From Demequina sp. (GTDB lineage: Bacteria > Actinomycetota > Actinomycetes > Actinomycetales > Demequinaceae), in contig NZ_JAHEBP010000008.1 of NCBI RefSeq assembly GCF_024642165.1, positions 1 to 34,788 of the forward strand: a stretch of DNA of 34,788 nucleotides. The letters run 5' to 3'. The number at the start of each line of letters is the position of its first letter. The first letter of the stretch is position 1. The notes under the pieces are model-generated. The model did not search any database and was not told the DNA's origin. It saw nothing but the letters and a program-made list of their open reading frames with translations. The position numbers and the translations under genes are program-made. Positions 22,771 to 31,410 of the stretch are shown piece after piece.

Positions 22771-25224
22771 ATGACCACGCACGACGTCGACGCCGCCGTC
22801 GATCTGGACGGCCTTGTCGCCCAGCTCAGCCTCGAGGAGAAGGTCGAGCTCCTCACGGGCCGCGACTTCTGGTCGACGGTCCCCATCGAGCGGATCGGCC
22901 TGAGGTCGATGACCCTGTCCGACGGCCCGTCGGGCGTGCGCGGCCCTGTGTGGGACGAGCGGTCGCCATCGCTCAACCTGCCCAGCGCATCGGCGCTGTC
23001 CTCCTCCTTCGACGCGGACATCGCCTACCGCTACGGGCGGGTCGCGGCGGCCGAGGCCCGTCGCAAGGGTGTGGACGTGGTGCTCGGCCCCACCATCAAC
23101 ATCCACCGCTCGCCGCTGGGCGGCCGCCACTTCGAGGCGTTCAGCGAGGACCCGCTGCTCACCGGCGACCTGGCCGCGGCGTACGTGGACGGGCTCCAGG
23201 ACGCCGGTGTGGGTGCCACCCCCAAGCACTACATCGCCAACGACTTCGAGACGGATCGCTTCAATGTCGACGTCGAGGTCTCCGAGCGCGCGCTGCGCGA
23301 GGTCTACCTGCTGGCGTTCGAGCGGGCCGTGGCGGAGTCGCAGGCGTGGCTGGTCATGAGCGCCTACAACTCCATCAACGGCACCACCGCGACGGAGAGC
23401 GACCTGCTGACCACCCCGCTGGTGGACGAGTGGGGCTTCGACGGCGTGGTCGTGTCCGACTGGACCGCGGTGCGGTCCGTCGCGTCAGCGGCCGCCGGCC
23501 AGCACCTGGTCATGCCCGGCCCGATCGGCCCCTGGGGCGCGGCCCTGGTGGCGGCCGTGGGCGCCGGCGAGATCGACGAGGCCGTCATCGACGACAAGGT
23601 GCGGCGGATCCTGCGTCTCGCCCACCGCGTGGGCGCGCTCGGCGACTCGGTCGCCGCGCCGGTCGAGGCCGAGGACGGGCCTACGTTCGCCCGTGAGGCC
23701 GCGGCCGAGGGCATGGTGCTGCTGGAGAACCGCGGCGAGCTGCCGTGGGATGCGTCCGCGTTGCGTTCCGTCGCGGTCATCGGGTCCAACGCTGAGCAGG
23801 CGCGCACGCAGGGCGGCGGTAGCGCCACCGTGGTGCCCGAGAGGGTCGACTCGCCGCTCGAGTGCCTGGTCAAGGCCCTTCCCGGGGTCGACGTCCGCTA
23901 CAGCGTGGGCGCCCTCAACCAGGTGGGCCTCGCCGGCTTCGCCGCCGACGTCCTCACCAATCCTGTGACCGCCGGGCCCGGCGCCCGCGTGTCGTTCCTG
24001 GCCGCCGACGGCGCCGAACTGGCGGTCGAGGACCGGCTCGCGACGGACTTCGTATGGTTCGGCGGCGATGCCCCCATCGCCGCGAGCGCCGCGGTCGAGG
24101 TCGCGTTCGCCGTGACGCCCCAAGCCGATGCGGAGATCGAGCTCGGTTGCGCCGTCACCGGCCGTGCACGCCTGTGGATCGACGGCGGACTGCACATCGA
24201 CGAGGTGCTGACTCCGGATGGCGACGACCTGGGCGCGGCGCTGCTGTCGCCGCGCGTCACCGCGGTGCCGGTGTCGCTGCGGGCAGGTGTCCCCGTCGAG
24301 GTGCGCTTCCGTGTGGACCTGGGGGAGCGGGACGATGCGCTCTCCGGCGCGCTCGCGTTCACCGTGGGCAGCCGCCCGCTGCAGGCGGCGCCCGAGGCGC
24401 TCATCGCCGAGGCGGCCGCCGCCGCGGCCGCGGCGGACGTCGCCGTGGTGGTGGTGGGCACCAACTCCAAGGTCGAGTCCGAGGGCTTCGACCGCGACTC
24501 GCTCGCGCTGCCGGGACATCAGGACGCGCTGGTCGCGGCGGTCGCGGCCGCCAATCCCCGCACGGTCGTGATCGTCAACGCGGGTGCCCCCGTGATCCTG
24601 CCCTGGCGGGATGACGTGGCGGCGGTGCTGCTGGGCTGGTTCGGCGGCCAGGAGTTCGGCCACGCGCTCGTCGACGTCCTCACGGGTGTCGTGGAGCCCG
24701 GCGGACGCCTGCCCACGACCTGGGCTGCCACCGAGGCCACCGTCCCCGTGCTCGACGTCACCCCGGTCGACGGCATCGTCCGCTACGACGAGGGCATCCA
24801 CGTGGGCCACCGCGCCTGGCTGCGCTCGGACGCGGCGCCCGCCTACTGGTTCGGACACGGCGGCGGCTACACCGAGTTCTCGACCACGGACCTGACGGCG
24901 CCCGCGACCATCGCCGCGGACGGCTTCGCGGATGTCGAGCTCACCGTGACCAACACCGGCACCCGCGCCGGCAAGCACGTGGTGCTCGTCTTCGCCGAAC
25001 GGCCCGGGTCCGCCGTCGAGCGCCCCGCGCGCTGGCTGGTGGGCCACGCCGTGGTCCGCCTCGACGCGGGCGCCTCGACGCGCATCGGCGTGCCGGTGAA
25101 GGCCCGCTCGCTCGCCTACTGGGACGGAGCCTGGGTGTTCGAGCCCGGCGACTTCACGCTCCGGGTGGGCACCACCGCTGTCGACCTGCCGCTCGCCGCG
25201 ACCATCTCCCTCGAGGAATCGTGA
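22771..25224 (+). CDS. GH3 beta-glycosidase with PA14 insert
   Basis: An 817-residue family 3 glycoside hydrolase, probably a beta-glucosidase or beta-xylosidase acting on imported oligosaccharides. The nucleophile is D230 in VVVSDWTAV and the acid/base is probably E569 or E571 in KVESEGFDRDSLALPGHQ. TPKHYIANDFETDR is the KH/NE substrate-binding motif. An inserted PA14-like beta-barrel (about 390-540) lies inside the second catalytic domain and usually narrows the pocket for short substrates. A fibronectin III-like domain closes the chain. No signal peptide is present, so it is cytoplasmic. It begins 54 bp after the ATPase gene and overlaps the GH43 gene by 4 bp, placing it in the importer operon. 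Confidence 0.93.
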   Translation: MTTHDVDAAVDLDGLVAQLSLEEKVELLTGRDFWSTVPIERIGLRSMTLSDGPSGVRGPVWDERSPSLNLPSASALSSSFDADIAYRYGRVAAAEARRKGVDVVLGPTINIHRSPLGGRHFEAFSEDPLLTGDLAAAYVDGLQDAGVGATPKHYIANDFETDRFNVDVEVSERALREVYLLAFERAVAESQAWLVMSAYNSINGTTATESDLLTTPLVDEWGFDGVVVSDWTAVRSVASAAAGQHLVMPGPIGPWGAALVAAVGAGEIDEAVIDDKVRRILRLAHRVGALGDSVAAPVEAEDGPTFAREAAAEGMVLLENRGELPWDASALRSVAVIGSNAEQARTQGGGSATVVPERVDSPLECLVKALPGVDVRYSVGALNQVGLAGFAADVLTNPVTAGPGARVSFLAADGAELAVEDRLATDFVWFGGDAPIAASAAVEVAFAVTPQADAEIELGCAVTGRARLWIDGGLHIDEVLTPDGDDLGAALLSPRVTAVPVSLRAGVPVEVRFRVDLGERDDALSGALAFTVGSRPLQAAPEALIAEAAAAAAAADVAVVVVGTNSKVESEGFDRDSLALPGHQDALVAAVAAANPRTVVIVNAGAPVILPWRDDVAAVLLGWFGGQEFGHALVDVLTGVVEPGGRLPTTWAATEATVPVLDVTPVDGIVRYDEGIHVGHRAWLRSDAAPAYWFGHGGGYTEFSTTDLTAPATIAADGFADVELTVTNTGTRAGKHVVLVFAERPGSAVERPARWLVGHAVVRLDAGASTRIGVPVKARSLAYWDGAWVFEPGDFTLRVGTTAVDLPLAATISLEES

Positions 25225-26726
25225 CCGTCATCCCCAATCCGGTGCTGCCCGGGTTCAACCCGGACCCGTCGGCCGTTCGCGTGGGCGACGCGTACTACCT
25301 GGTCACCTCCACGTTCGAGTACCTCCCCGGGCTCCCGATCTATTGCTCGACCGATCTGGCGGAGTGGACGCTCATCGGCCACGTCATCACCACGCTCGAG
25401 CAGGGCGAGCTCGCGAACGCCCCCACCGGCGGCGGCGTGTGGGCCCCCACCATCCGACACCGCGACGGCACGTTCTACGTGATCGTGACGATCGCGATGG
25501 GCCGCGGCTGCGTGGTGTTCTCCGCGCAGGATCCCGCGGGCCCTTGGGACGGCGGCGTCCTCATCGAGGGCATCGAGGGGATCGACCCCGACCTCGCGTG
25601 GGACGAGGACGGCGTCGCCATCGTCACGTACTCCGGGCTGGTCACCAAGGGCGAGGACTTCGGCACCCACACCGGCATCCGTCAGGTCGACGTGGATCTC
25701 GCCACCGGCGAGCTGCTGTCCGAGAAGCGCTCGCTGTGGTCGGGCTCCGGATTCATGTTCCCTGAGGCGCCGCACCTGTTCCAGCGCGACGGCTGGTGGT
25801 ACCTCTTCATCGCCGAGGGCGGCACCGAGCGGGGCCACGGCGAGTCCGTCGCGCGCTCGCGCGACCCCCGTGAGGGCTTCGAGCCCGGGCCGAACAACCC
25901 GTTCATCACCGCGCGCAGCACGGAACGCCCGGTGCAGAACACGGGCCACGGCGACTTCGTGGACACCCCTGAGGGCGAGACCCTGATGTTCCTCCTCGGG
26001 GTGCGCCCGCGCGGCGCCGTGCGGTCCTTCTCGGCGCTCGGGCGGGAGACCTTCCACACCCGGGTGCGGTGGGTGGACGGCTGGCCGGAGGCCGATCCCG
26101 TCGAGCTCGCGCTGCCGCCCGGACCGTTCTCCCAGTCCATCGACCTGGGCGGCCCGCTCGACGCGGGCTGGATGGCGATCCGCCGCGAGCCCGCGACCAT
26201 CGTGGACCTCGACCCGGAGGCCGGGACGCTCACCCTCCACGGCGAGGGCGCCGGGATGGACGCGCAGTCGCCGGTCTTTGTGGGCCGTCGTCAACTTCAC
26301 CAGACCGCCTCGGTTCACGTCACCGTCGAGGCGGACGATGCCGTGGGCGGCCTGGTGGTCCGCTACGACGAGGCGACGTTCTACGAGCTCGCGGTCGACG
26401 GCACGGGCGAGAGGACGGTGGTGACCGCGCGCGGCTGCATCCCCGGCTTCGAGCGCGTCGCCTCGGTCGAGCTTCCCGCCGGCCCCGTCGAGCTCGAGCT
26501 GGCGGCGGTGCGGCCCGAGGTCGACGGCTTCCTCTCCATGATCGCGGCCGACGTGGTGCGGCTGGTGGTGCGCGCCCAGGGTGAGGAGCATGTGCTCGCC
26601 GAGATCGACGGCCGCTCGCTGTCCGCCGAGACCGCCGGCTCGTTCACCGGCCGCGTCGTAGGCATGTTCGCCGTGAGCGGCGACGTGTCCTTCCGAGACT
26701 GGCGCTACGAGGGGTCCGACGCGTAG
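25221..26726 (+). CDS. GH43 beta-xylosidase / alpha-L-arabinofuranosidase
   Basis: A 501-residue family 43 enzyme with a five-bladed propeller (about 1-300) and a C-terminal concanavalin-like domain (about 310-500), the layout of GH43 beta-xylosidases. It starts NPVLPGFNPDPSAVRVGDAY with catalytic base D15. The pKa-modulating Asp lies in GIDPDLAWDED (about 122-124) and the acid E182 in FMFPEAPHLF. The likely reaction is release of xylose or arabinose from imported xylo-oligosaccharides; the exact specificity is not visible. There is no signal peptide. The GTG start overlaps the GH3 stop by 4 bp. It ends the operon, just before a strong hairpin. Confidence 0.93.
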   Translation: MTVIPNPVLPGFNPDPSAVRVGDAYYLVTSTFEYLPGLPIYCSTDLAEWTLIGHVITTLEQGELANAPTGGGVWAPTIRHRDGTFYVIVTIAMGRGCVVFSAQDPAGPWDGGVLIEGIEGIDPDLAWDEDGVAIVTYSGLVTKGEDFGTHTGIRQVDVDLATGELLSEKRSLWSGSGFMFPEAPHLFQRDGWWYLFIAEGGTERGHGESVARSRDPREGFEPGPNNPFITARSTERPVQNTGHGDFVDTPEGETLMFLLGVRPRGAVRSFSALGRETFHTRVRWVDGWPEADPVELALPPGPFSQSIDLGGPLDAGWMAIRREPATIVDLDPEAGTLTLHGEGAGMDAQSPVFVGRRQLHQTASVHVTVEADDAVGGLVVRYDEATFYELAVDGTGERTVVTARGCIPGFERVASVELPAGPVELELAAVRPEVDGFLSMIAADVVRLVVRAQGEEHVLAEIDGRSLSAETAGSFTGRVVGMFAVSGDVSFRDWRYEGSDA

Positions 26727-26732
26727 CGCCTC

Positions 26733-26766
26733 GCCGGTGCGGGAGGAGCGCCCCTCCCGCGCCGGC
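26733..26766. terminator. Terminator hairpin of the importer operon
   Basis: A 14-bp stem with one G-U pair, 26733-26746 with 26753-26766, and a 6-nt loop. It lies between the convergent GH43 and TetR genes and could serve both strands. No clear U-tract. Confidence 0.65.
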
Positions 26767-26805
26767 ACCCTCGCGGGCCGGTGACGGCGCTCGGGTGCGG
26801 GATGG

Positions 26806-27438
26806 TCAGGGTTCGCGAGGATCCTGGAACGGCTCGACCACCAACGAGTCCAGGTAACGCTTCACCTCGGTGGTCATGTTGAGCACCGAGCGGTCCAGCA
26901 GCCACTGCACCTGCAGGCCGTCCATCAGCGAGACCATGTGGATCCCCGCCGCGGTGGGGTCGACGCCCTCGCGCAGGTCACCGCTGGCCTGGAGCTCCTC
27001 GAAGGCGGCGATGATCATTCCGCGCACCCAGGTGTAGCGCTCGACGAAGTACGCGTGCGCGGGATGCTCCGGCGTGGTCGCCTCGGCGGAGAGGGTGCAG
27101 TACAGCTCCACCACGCCTGGCTGGTGCATGTTGCGCTCGGTGATGTCGATGAAGCTCTGCGCGACCTCGCGGGGATTGGTCTGGTCGATGTGGAAGTCGG
27201 CCACGGCGATGTCGTCGCGGTGGCGAAGGGTTGCCTCGAGCAGCGCCACCTTGCTGGGGTAGTGGTGGAGGAGCCCGGCGTCGGAGAGGCCCACGCGCTC
27301 GGCGATCTCGCGGAGCGATCCCGAGCGGAAGCCGGACTCCGCGAACACGGCGATCGCCGCATCGAGGATGCGCTGCTTGGTGGCGCGGCTCTTGGCGTAC
27401 GGGCCCCGCGGGCCGCGTGCCTTGGTCGTCTCCACCAT
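26806..27438 (-). CDS. TetR family regulator (tail of the oligosaccharide operon)
   Basis: A 210-residue TetR repressor with a canonical helix-turn-helix: KQRILDAAIAVFAESGFRSG, then LREIAERVGLSDAGLLHHYPSK (about 18-62). The ligand domain contains HPAHAYFVERYTWVRGM and LMDGLQVQWLLD, close to the regulator at 16577-17239. The start at 27438 (MVETTKARGPRGPYAKS) is chosen as the normal TetR N-terminus, with GAAGGGA upstream; the frame is open to 27603. The gene is convergent with the importer operon and has a 10-bp palindrome in its own promoter region. The two related regulators probably sense related sugars, or one tunes the other. Confidence 0.9.
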   Translation of the reverse strand: MVETTKARGPRGPYAKSRATKQRILDAAIAVFAESGFRSGSLREIAERVGLSDAGLLHHYPSKVALLEATLRHRDDIAVADFHIDQTNPREVAQSFIDITERNMHQPGVVELYCTLSAEATTPEHPAHAYFVERYTWVRGMIIAAFEELQASGDLREGVDPTAAGIHMVSLMDGLQVQWLLDRSVLNMTTEVKRYLDSLVVEPFQDPREP

Positions 27439-27524
27439 CGCGTTCCCTTCGGCTCGGCACATCGACGGGCCGCGTCGCCCGCCGTCGCGCATCGCGTACG
27501 CCCGGAACCCCCAAAGGAAAACCG

Positions 27525-27534
27525 AGCGATCGCT
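27525..27534. promoter_or_regulatory. Palindromic operator candidate of the second TetR gene
   Basis: AGCGATCGCT is a perfect 10-bp palindrome flanked by AT-rich sequence containing TTAATAGT on the minus strand, about 90 bp before the regulator start. The position fits autoregulation. The core is not repeated in front of the importer operon. Confidence 0.4.
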
Positions 27535-27610
27535 TACTATTAACACTGTACCCACCACTCGCCGCTTGCGCCAGCGCCTTCGGGTGTGTGTCGCGGAGGG
27601 CAACTGCCTG

Positions 27611-27616
27611 TATAGT
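27611..27616 (+). promoter_or_regulatory. -10 box of the tRNA-Arg promoter
   Basis: TATAGT lies 24 bp before the mature tRNA. I see no convincing -35 at 17 bp. Confidence 0.45.
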
Positions 27617-27640
27617 AATGACTCGGTTCTCAGGGACCAC

Positions 27641-27716
27641 GCGCCCGTAGCTCAACGGATAGAGCATCTGACTACGGATCAGAAGGTTGGGGGTTCGAAT
27701 CCCTCCGGGCGCGCCA
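27641..27716 (+). tRNA. tRNA-Arg (anticodon ACG)
   Basis: The acceptor arm GCGCCCG (27641-27647) pairs with CGGGCGC (27706-27712), with discriminator G. The anticodon arm TCTGA-CTACGGA-TCAGA gives ACG (inosine-modified, reading CGN). The T arm has GGTTCGAATCC. CCA is encoded at 27714-27716, unlike in the two tRNA-Ser genes. The 27717-27855 stretch that follows holds only a small hairpin, GGACC-TGTG-GGTCC. Confidence 0.95.
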
Positions 27717-27855
27717 GATTTCTAGGCCGGACCTGTGGGTCCCGCCGTTCGCCATGAGTCCGCCGTGGGCAGCGATGTGCCGTGATAGTCGAGGTGGGGC
27801 GCAACGCTCTAGAGAGCCGTATGCATCAGGAATGCAGGGCTGGACCGTTGACTAT

Positions 27856-30132
27856 TCAGTTCACCTCGAACTTTGCGTGGAGCATTTCGGGGTCGTTGGA
27901 GTGTTTCCCGATCTGAATGTCGAACCGGCCGCTTTCGACGCCTCGGTTGCCTTCTGCGTCCACCACGGTAAGGTCCGCTATCGGAACGCTGATCGATGCC
28001 TCCATGGTGCTGCGGGGCGGTACCAAGACCTGGGTGAAGCCCTTCAATTCGCGCACGGCCCAGGTAACGCTGGTGACCTCATCCGTGACGTAGAGCTGGA
28101 CCGTCTCAAGACTCGGTCGTTGCCCGGTATTGGTCAACGTGAATGAGGCCGTGAGGGTGTCGTCGCGAGTGAACGTGTCAGCGTTGAGCGCCACATCGCT
28201 GTACGCCACGCGCGCGTAACTCAGGCCCTCGCCGAACGAAAACAGCGGCGCTTGAGTCATGTCGGCGTACCTGTCGCCGTGCTGGCCCCGGACCTGATTG
28301 TAGAAAATCGGAAGCTGGCCCGCGTGGCGGGCGACAGTGATCGGAAGCCTCCCGGTTGGCTCGACGAGTCCGAAGAGAAGTTCGGCCAGCGCGCGCCCGC
28401 CCTGCATGCCGGGGTTGAACGCCTGGATGATGGCGGCCGCTTGCAGTGCGGATTCCGGCAAGGTTGACGGTTTGGATTGGACCAAGACCACGATCATCGG
28501 CGTACCAGTCTCTGCCAGGGCGTCGAGCATGGCTATCTGGCTACCCATGAGGTCAAGCGTTGCTGTGGAGCGGCCCTCTCCGGTCAACGCGACCGTGTCG
28601 CCGACGACCGCGACGACCCAATCTGCGTTCTCGGCGAGCGCCCGCGCTTCGGCGATTGCGTGTGGATCGCGTTCGGCGGCCACAAACACTGGAGGACGAG
28701 GCTGGCCGTCGGGAAACGTCGTGCCGGCGGGGTCGGGCTCCAAGTGACCGATCTCCGCACCGCGCGCGTGGTCGACGATCCATCCCGCTGGAGCAATGGC
28801 GCGGATACCGTCGAGCATTGTGGTGACGGTCTCTCGCGGATGCCCATCGGGCATCCAGTCGATCTGCCCTGACGCTCCCGCCCAGTCACCGAGTTGCGCG
28901 TTCGGATCATCGGCATTGGGCCCGACGACGGCGATGCGTCGGCGACCATCCGTTTGCCCGGTCGCAAGAGGCAACGTGCCGTCATTGCGGAGCAGCACGA
29001 GTGAGCGGCGGGCGACATCAAGGTTGATCGCGGTGTGTTCCGCCGAGCCAATGACAGCGGCCTGGCGGTCCTTGTCGGGAATCCGTGCATCCTCGAAGAG
29101 GCCAAGTTGGAACTTGAGAGAGAGGATTCGGGCGACCGCGGCGTCGATCAATGCAGCGTCAAGGCGGCCGGCCCGGACGGCTTCTTGCGCGGCCTCGAAG
29201 AACTGCGGGGTCGTCATCACCAGGTCGTTGCCTGCGGTGACGGCGACAATCGCGGCTTCGACGTCGTCCGCGCACACGCGCTGCTCCCAGACCATTCGAC
29301 CTACGTTGTCCCAGTCTGTGACCAGCGTGCCCTTGAATCCCCAGGCTTCCTTGAGCACGTCGTTGAGGAGCCACTTGTTGGCGGTTACGGGGACACCGTC
29401 GATCGCCTGATATCCGATCATGAACGTGGCCACGCCTGCGTCAACCGCCCGCTTGAACGGGGGAAGGAACCACGATTGCAGTTTGCGTCGGCTCAAGTCC
29501 GCCTCGCTTGCATCCCGGCCGCCCTGGGTCTCCGAATACCCTGCAAAGTGCTTCGCCGTGGCTAGCACGGCGGTGGCGTCTTCGAGGCCCGATCCCTGGT
29601 ATCCGCGGATCATCGCGGCGCCTAGCTCGCCAATAAGGTGAGGATCCTCCCCAAACGTTTCGTCGACACGACCCCAGCGAAGATCTCGACTGATGCACAG
29701 GACGGGTGAGAACGTCCAGTGGATGCCGGTCGCGGAGATCTCCACAGCAGCGGCGCGCGCGCCGCGTTCAACCAGGGCGGGGTCCCACGTCGCCGCCATG
29801 CCTAGCTGGGTGGGGAAGATCGTGGCCCCGCTCCAGAATGAGTGTCCGTGAATGCAGTCATCAGCCATAAGCAGGGGGATCTCAAGGCGCGTTGAGCGCA
29901 TGAGTTGATACGCGCGACGCACGCGTGCAGGTGAGGCGTGCAGCAGCGAGCCTGCCCGCTTGTTCAGCACCAGTTCGTCAAGATCGCCGCGAGCGTCAAG
30001 CTGCAGCATCTGTCCCACCTTCTCCGCCAAGGTCATGCGGTCGAGGAGGTCGGCGACGCGGACGTCGACCGGCAGGTCGGCGTTCTTGTACGGCGCGTGT
30101 TGGAGACTGGTGGGTGACGATGCAGGATCCAC
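27856..30132 (-). CDS. GH3 beta-glucosidase (BglX-like)
   Basis: A 758-residue family 3 glycoside hydrolase with the BglX layout: TIM-barrel (about 30-360), alpha/beta sandwich (about 380-620) and a fibronectin III-like end. The nucleophile is D273 in GTLVTDWDNVG, and the substrate motif is TAKHFAGYSETQGGRD (about 192-207). The GEGRSTATLDL loop probably holds the acid/base. Unlike the first GH3 enzyme it has no PA14 insert. No signal peptide is present, although many BglX proteins are periplasmic, so it is likely cytoplasmic. It starts with GTG, with GGAAGG about 8 nt upstream. It lies 26 bp downstream of the LacI gene and is probably co-transcribed. GC is lower than in the housekeeping part. 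Confidence 0.92.
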   Translation of the reverse strand: MDPASSPTSLQHAPYKNADLPVDVRVADLLDRMTLAEKVGQMLQLDARGDLDELVLNKRAGSLLHASPARVRRAYQLMRSTRLEIPLLMADDCIHGHSFWSGATIFPTQLGMAATWDPALVERGARAAAVEISATGIHWTFSPVLCISRDLRWGRVDETFGEDPHLIGELGAAMIRGYQGSGLEDATAVLATAKHFAGYSETQGGRDASEADLSRRKLQSWFLPPFKRAVDAGVATFMIGYQAIDGVPVTANKWLLNDVLKEAWGFKGTLVTDWDNVGRMVWEQRVCADDVEAAIVAVTAGNDLVMTTPQFFEAAQEAVRAGRLDAALIDAAVARILSLKFQLGLFEDARIPDKDRQAAVIGSAEHTAINLDVARRSLVLLRNDGTLPLATGQTDGRRRIAVVGPNADDPNAQLGDWAGASGQIDWMPDGHPRETVTTMLDGIRAIAPAGWIVDHARGAEIGHLEPDPAGTTFPDGQPRPPVFVAAERDPHAIAEARALAENADWVVAVVGDTVALTGEGRSTATLDLMGSQIAMLDALAETGTPMIVVLVQSKPSTLPESALQAAAIIQAFNPGMQGGRALAELLFGLVEPTGRLPITVARHAGQLPIFYNQVRGQHGDRYADMTQAPLFSFGEGLSYARVAYSDVALNADTFTRDDTLTASFTLTNTGQRPSLETVQLYVTDEVTSVTWAVRELKGFTQVLVPPRSTMEASISVPIADLTVVDAEGNRGVESGRFDIQIGKHSNDPEMLHAKFEVN

Positions 30133-30158
30133 GGCCTGTGCCTTCCGTGCTTCGGTGA

Positions 30159-31193
30159 TCAGTTGAGGAGTGGGGCGGGCGCCGCGCTGGAAGCCCGCAT
30201 GCGAAGCTCGGGCGTGACGACCTCGTGGCGCGAATCCGTCCGGCCGCCGACAATTCGCTCGAGCAGGAGCTCGATGGCCAGCGCGCCCATGTGACGCCCG
30301 AACTGAGACACCGTGGTGAGCGAGATTCGCGGGTGAGATGCAAGCGGAATATCGTCATAACCGACGACCGCGACGGAGTCAGTGGTCAGGTCGAGGTCGG
30401 CTAGCGCGCGAAGTACCTCGATGGCGAGCGCGTCGTTGCCGACGAAGATGGCAGTGATCTGGCCGGAGGCGATGAGCTCCCGTCCCGCCGCATACGCGCT
30501 CGCACTCGAGTACTCGCATGTTGACACGACGGGCGTGAGCCCGCGGGCCTCAAGAGTGTCGATGTAGGCGCGATGGCGGATCCCATGGGGAGTCCGTGGC
30601 CACGACTCCTCGTCACTCGAGATGGTCAAGTGAGCGATGCGTTGGTGGCCGCGCTCGATCAGGTGCGACACGGCAAGTTCAGCACCGAGTGCGTCGTCGT
30701 TCGTCAAGGTGTCGTAGGAAATCGCACGGTCGTGGCGACCAAGCATCACCATGGGGATCTCCTCGCCGAGCCTTTCCAACCACTCGCTCGACACGCCAGG
30801 GGAGATGGCGATCATGCCGTCGACCTGGCGGTCGGAGAGGCTCTCCAGTACCTGCGCTCCGCGGCCGTCGCCGAGGCCGGGTGCGATGATCATTTGGTAG
30901 GGCGAGCCGCGGAGCTTGCTGCTCGCCCCCGCCATGACTTCGGTGAAGAACTCATTGCCCAGGTTCGGGATCTCGACGCCAATCGTGAAACTCTGCCCCC
31001 GCATCACGCGTGCCGCGACCCGCGGCCGGTACTCCAGTTCCGCGATCGTCCGTTCGACGCGATCCCGCATCTCCGGGCTCACGCCGTATGCGTGGCGTAT
31101 CACCTTGGAAACCGCGGCCTTCGAGACGCCGGCCGCTCGGGCGACATCGTCCATCGAAGGGCGGCGCCGAGCCTCGCCGGATGGTTGTGCCAT
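30159..31193 (-). CDS. LacI family transcriptional regulator
   Basis: A 344-residue LacI-type repressor. The N-terminal helix-turn-helix (about 12-32, PSMDDVARAAGVSKAAVSKV) and hinge (YRPRVAARVMRGQ) precede the periplasmic-binding-like sugar domain (about 70-335; VDGMIAISPG, IFVGNDALAIEVLRALADL, VAVVGYDDIPLASHPRISLTT). It binds a sugar and presumably controls its own operon with GH3 and the divergent importer. Three operators sit in the shared region, one inside its own promoter spacer. The ATG has GAGAGGA upstream. Confidence 0.95.
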   Translation of the reverse strand: MAQPSGEARRRPSMDDVARAAGVSKAAVSKVIRHAYGVSPEMRDRVERTIAELEYRPRVAARVMRGQSFTIGVEIPNLGNEFFTEVMAGASSKLRGSPYQMIIAPGLGDGRGAQVLESLSDRQVDGMIAISPGVSSEWLERLGEEIPMVMLGRHDRAISYDTLTNDDALGAELAVSHLIERGHQRIAHLTISSDEESWPRTPHGIRHRAYIDTLEARGLTPVVSTCEYSSASAYAAGRELIASGQITAIFVGNDALAIEVLRALADLDLTTDSVAVVGYDDIPLASHPRISLTTVSQFGRHMGALAIELLLERIVGGRTDSRHEVVTPELRMRASSAAPAPLLN

Positions 31194-31242
31194 TACGCAC
31201 GCGTCCTCTCAGTGCATCGTTGCTACTCCTGAAGCATGCTCG

Positions 31243-31271
31243 AATATAACAGTTTGGAAACCGGTCTACAA
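31243..31271 (-). promoter_or_regulatory. Promoter of the LacI-GH3 operon
   Basis: On the minus strand TTGTAG (31266-31271), exactly 17 bp, then TATATT (31243-31248). The first operator's ACCGGT core lies inside the spacer, so binding would block this promoter. Confidence 0.5.
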
Positions 31272-31272
31272 A
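31253..31272. promoter_or_regulatory. LacI operator 1
   Basis: TTTGGAAACCGGTCTACAAA is centred on ACCGGT, with symmetric TTTG/CAAA ends. It resembles LacI-family sites with a central CG pair. Confidence 0.65.
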
Positions 31273-31277
31273 TCTTG

Positions 31278-31293
31278 TGTATACCGGTTGACA
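31278..31293. promoter_or_regulatory. LacI operator 2
   Basis: TGTATACCGGTTGACA fits TGTNNACCGGTNNACA. Its centre is 23 bp from operator 1 and its right half contains the TTGACA -35 of the importer promoter. Confidence 0.7.
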
Positions 31294-31317
31294 CGACCCG
31301 GGCCTACTGCATATCGT
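31288..31317 (+). promoter_or_regulatory. Promoter of the CUT1 importer operon
   Basis: Perfect -35 TTGACA (31288-31293), 18 bp, then TATCGT (31312-31317). Operator 2 covers the -35 and operator 3 lies about 30 bp downstream of the -10. The leader to the ATG at 31411 is about 90 nt and includes GACCG-CGAA-CGGTC. Confidence 0.55.
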
Positions 31318-31342
31318 CGACCGCGAACGGTCCGAGTGTGAC

Positions 31343-31358
31343 TGTCAACCGGTCTACG
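31343..31358. promoter_or_regulatory. LacI operator 3
   Basis: TGTCAACCGGTCTACG shares the GTNNACCGGTNNAC core with operators 1 and 2. It lies in the transcribed leader, centred 65 bp from operator 2, a distance compatible with looping. Confidence 0.6.
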
Positions 31359-31410
31359 TGGCGCTCAGCGCTTCTCGACTTGATCGGTCTCTTTACAAGG
31401 AGGTAAGGAA

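Noticed and set aside
24603-24620. Third copy of the palindromic element (CTGGCGGGA match)
   Set aside because: Only 9 bases match, inside the GH3 coding sequence, and there is no inverted arm.
27729-27742. Terminator after tRNA-Arg
   Set aside because: The GGACC/GGTCC stem is only 5 bp and lacks a U-tract; too weak to call.
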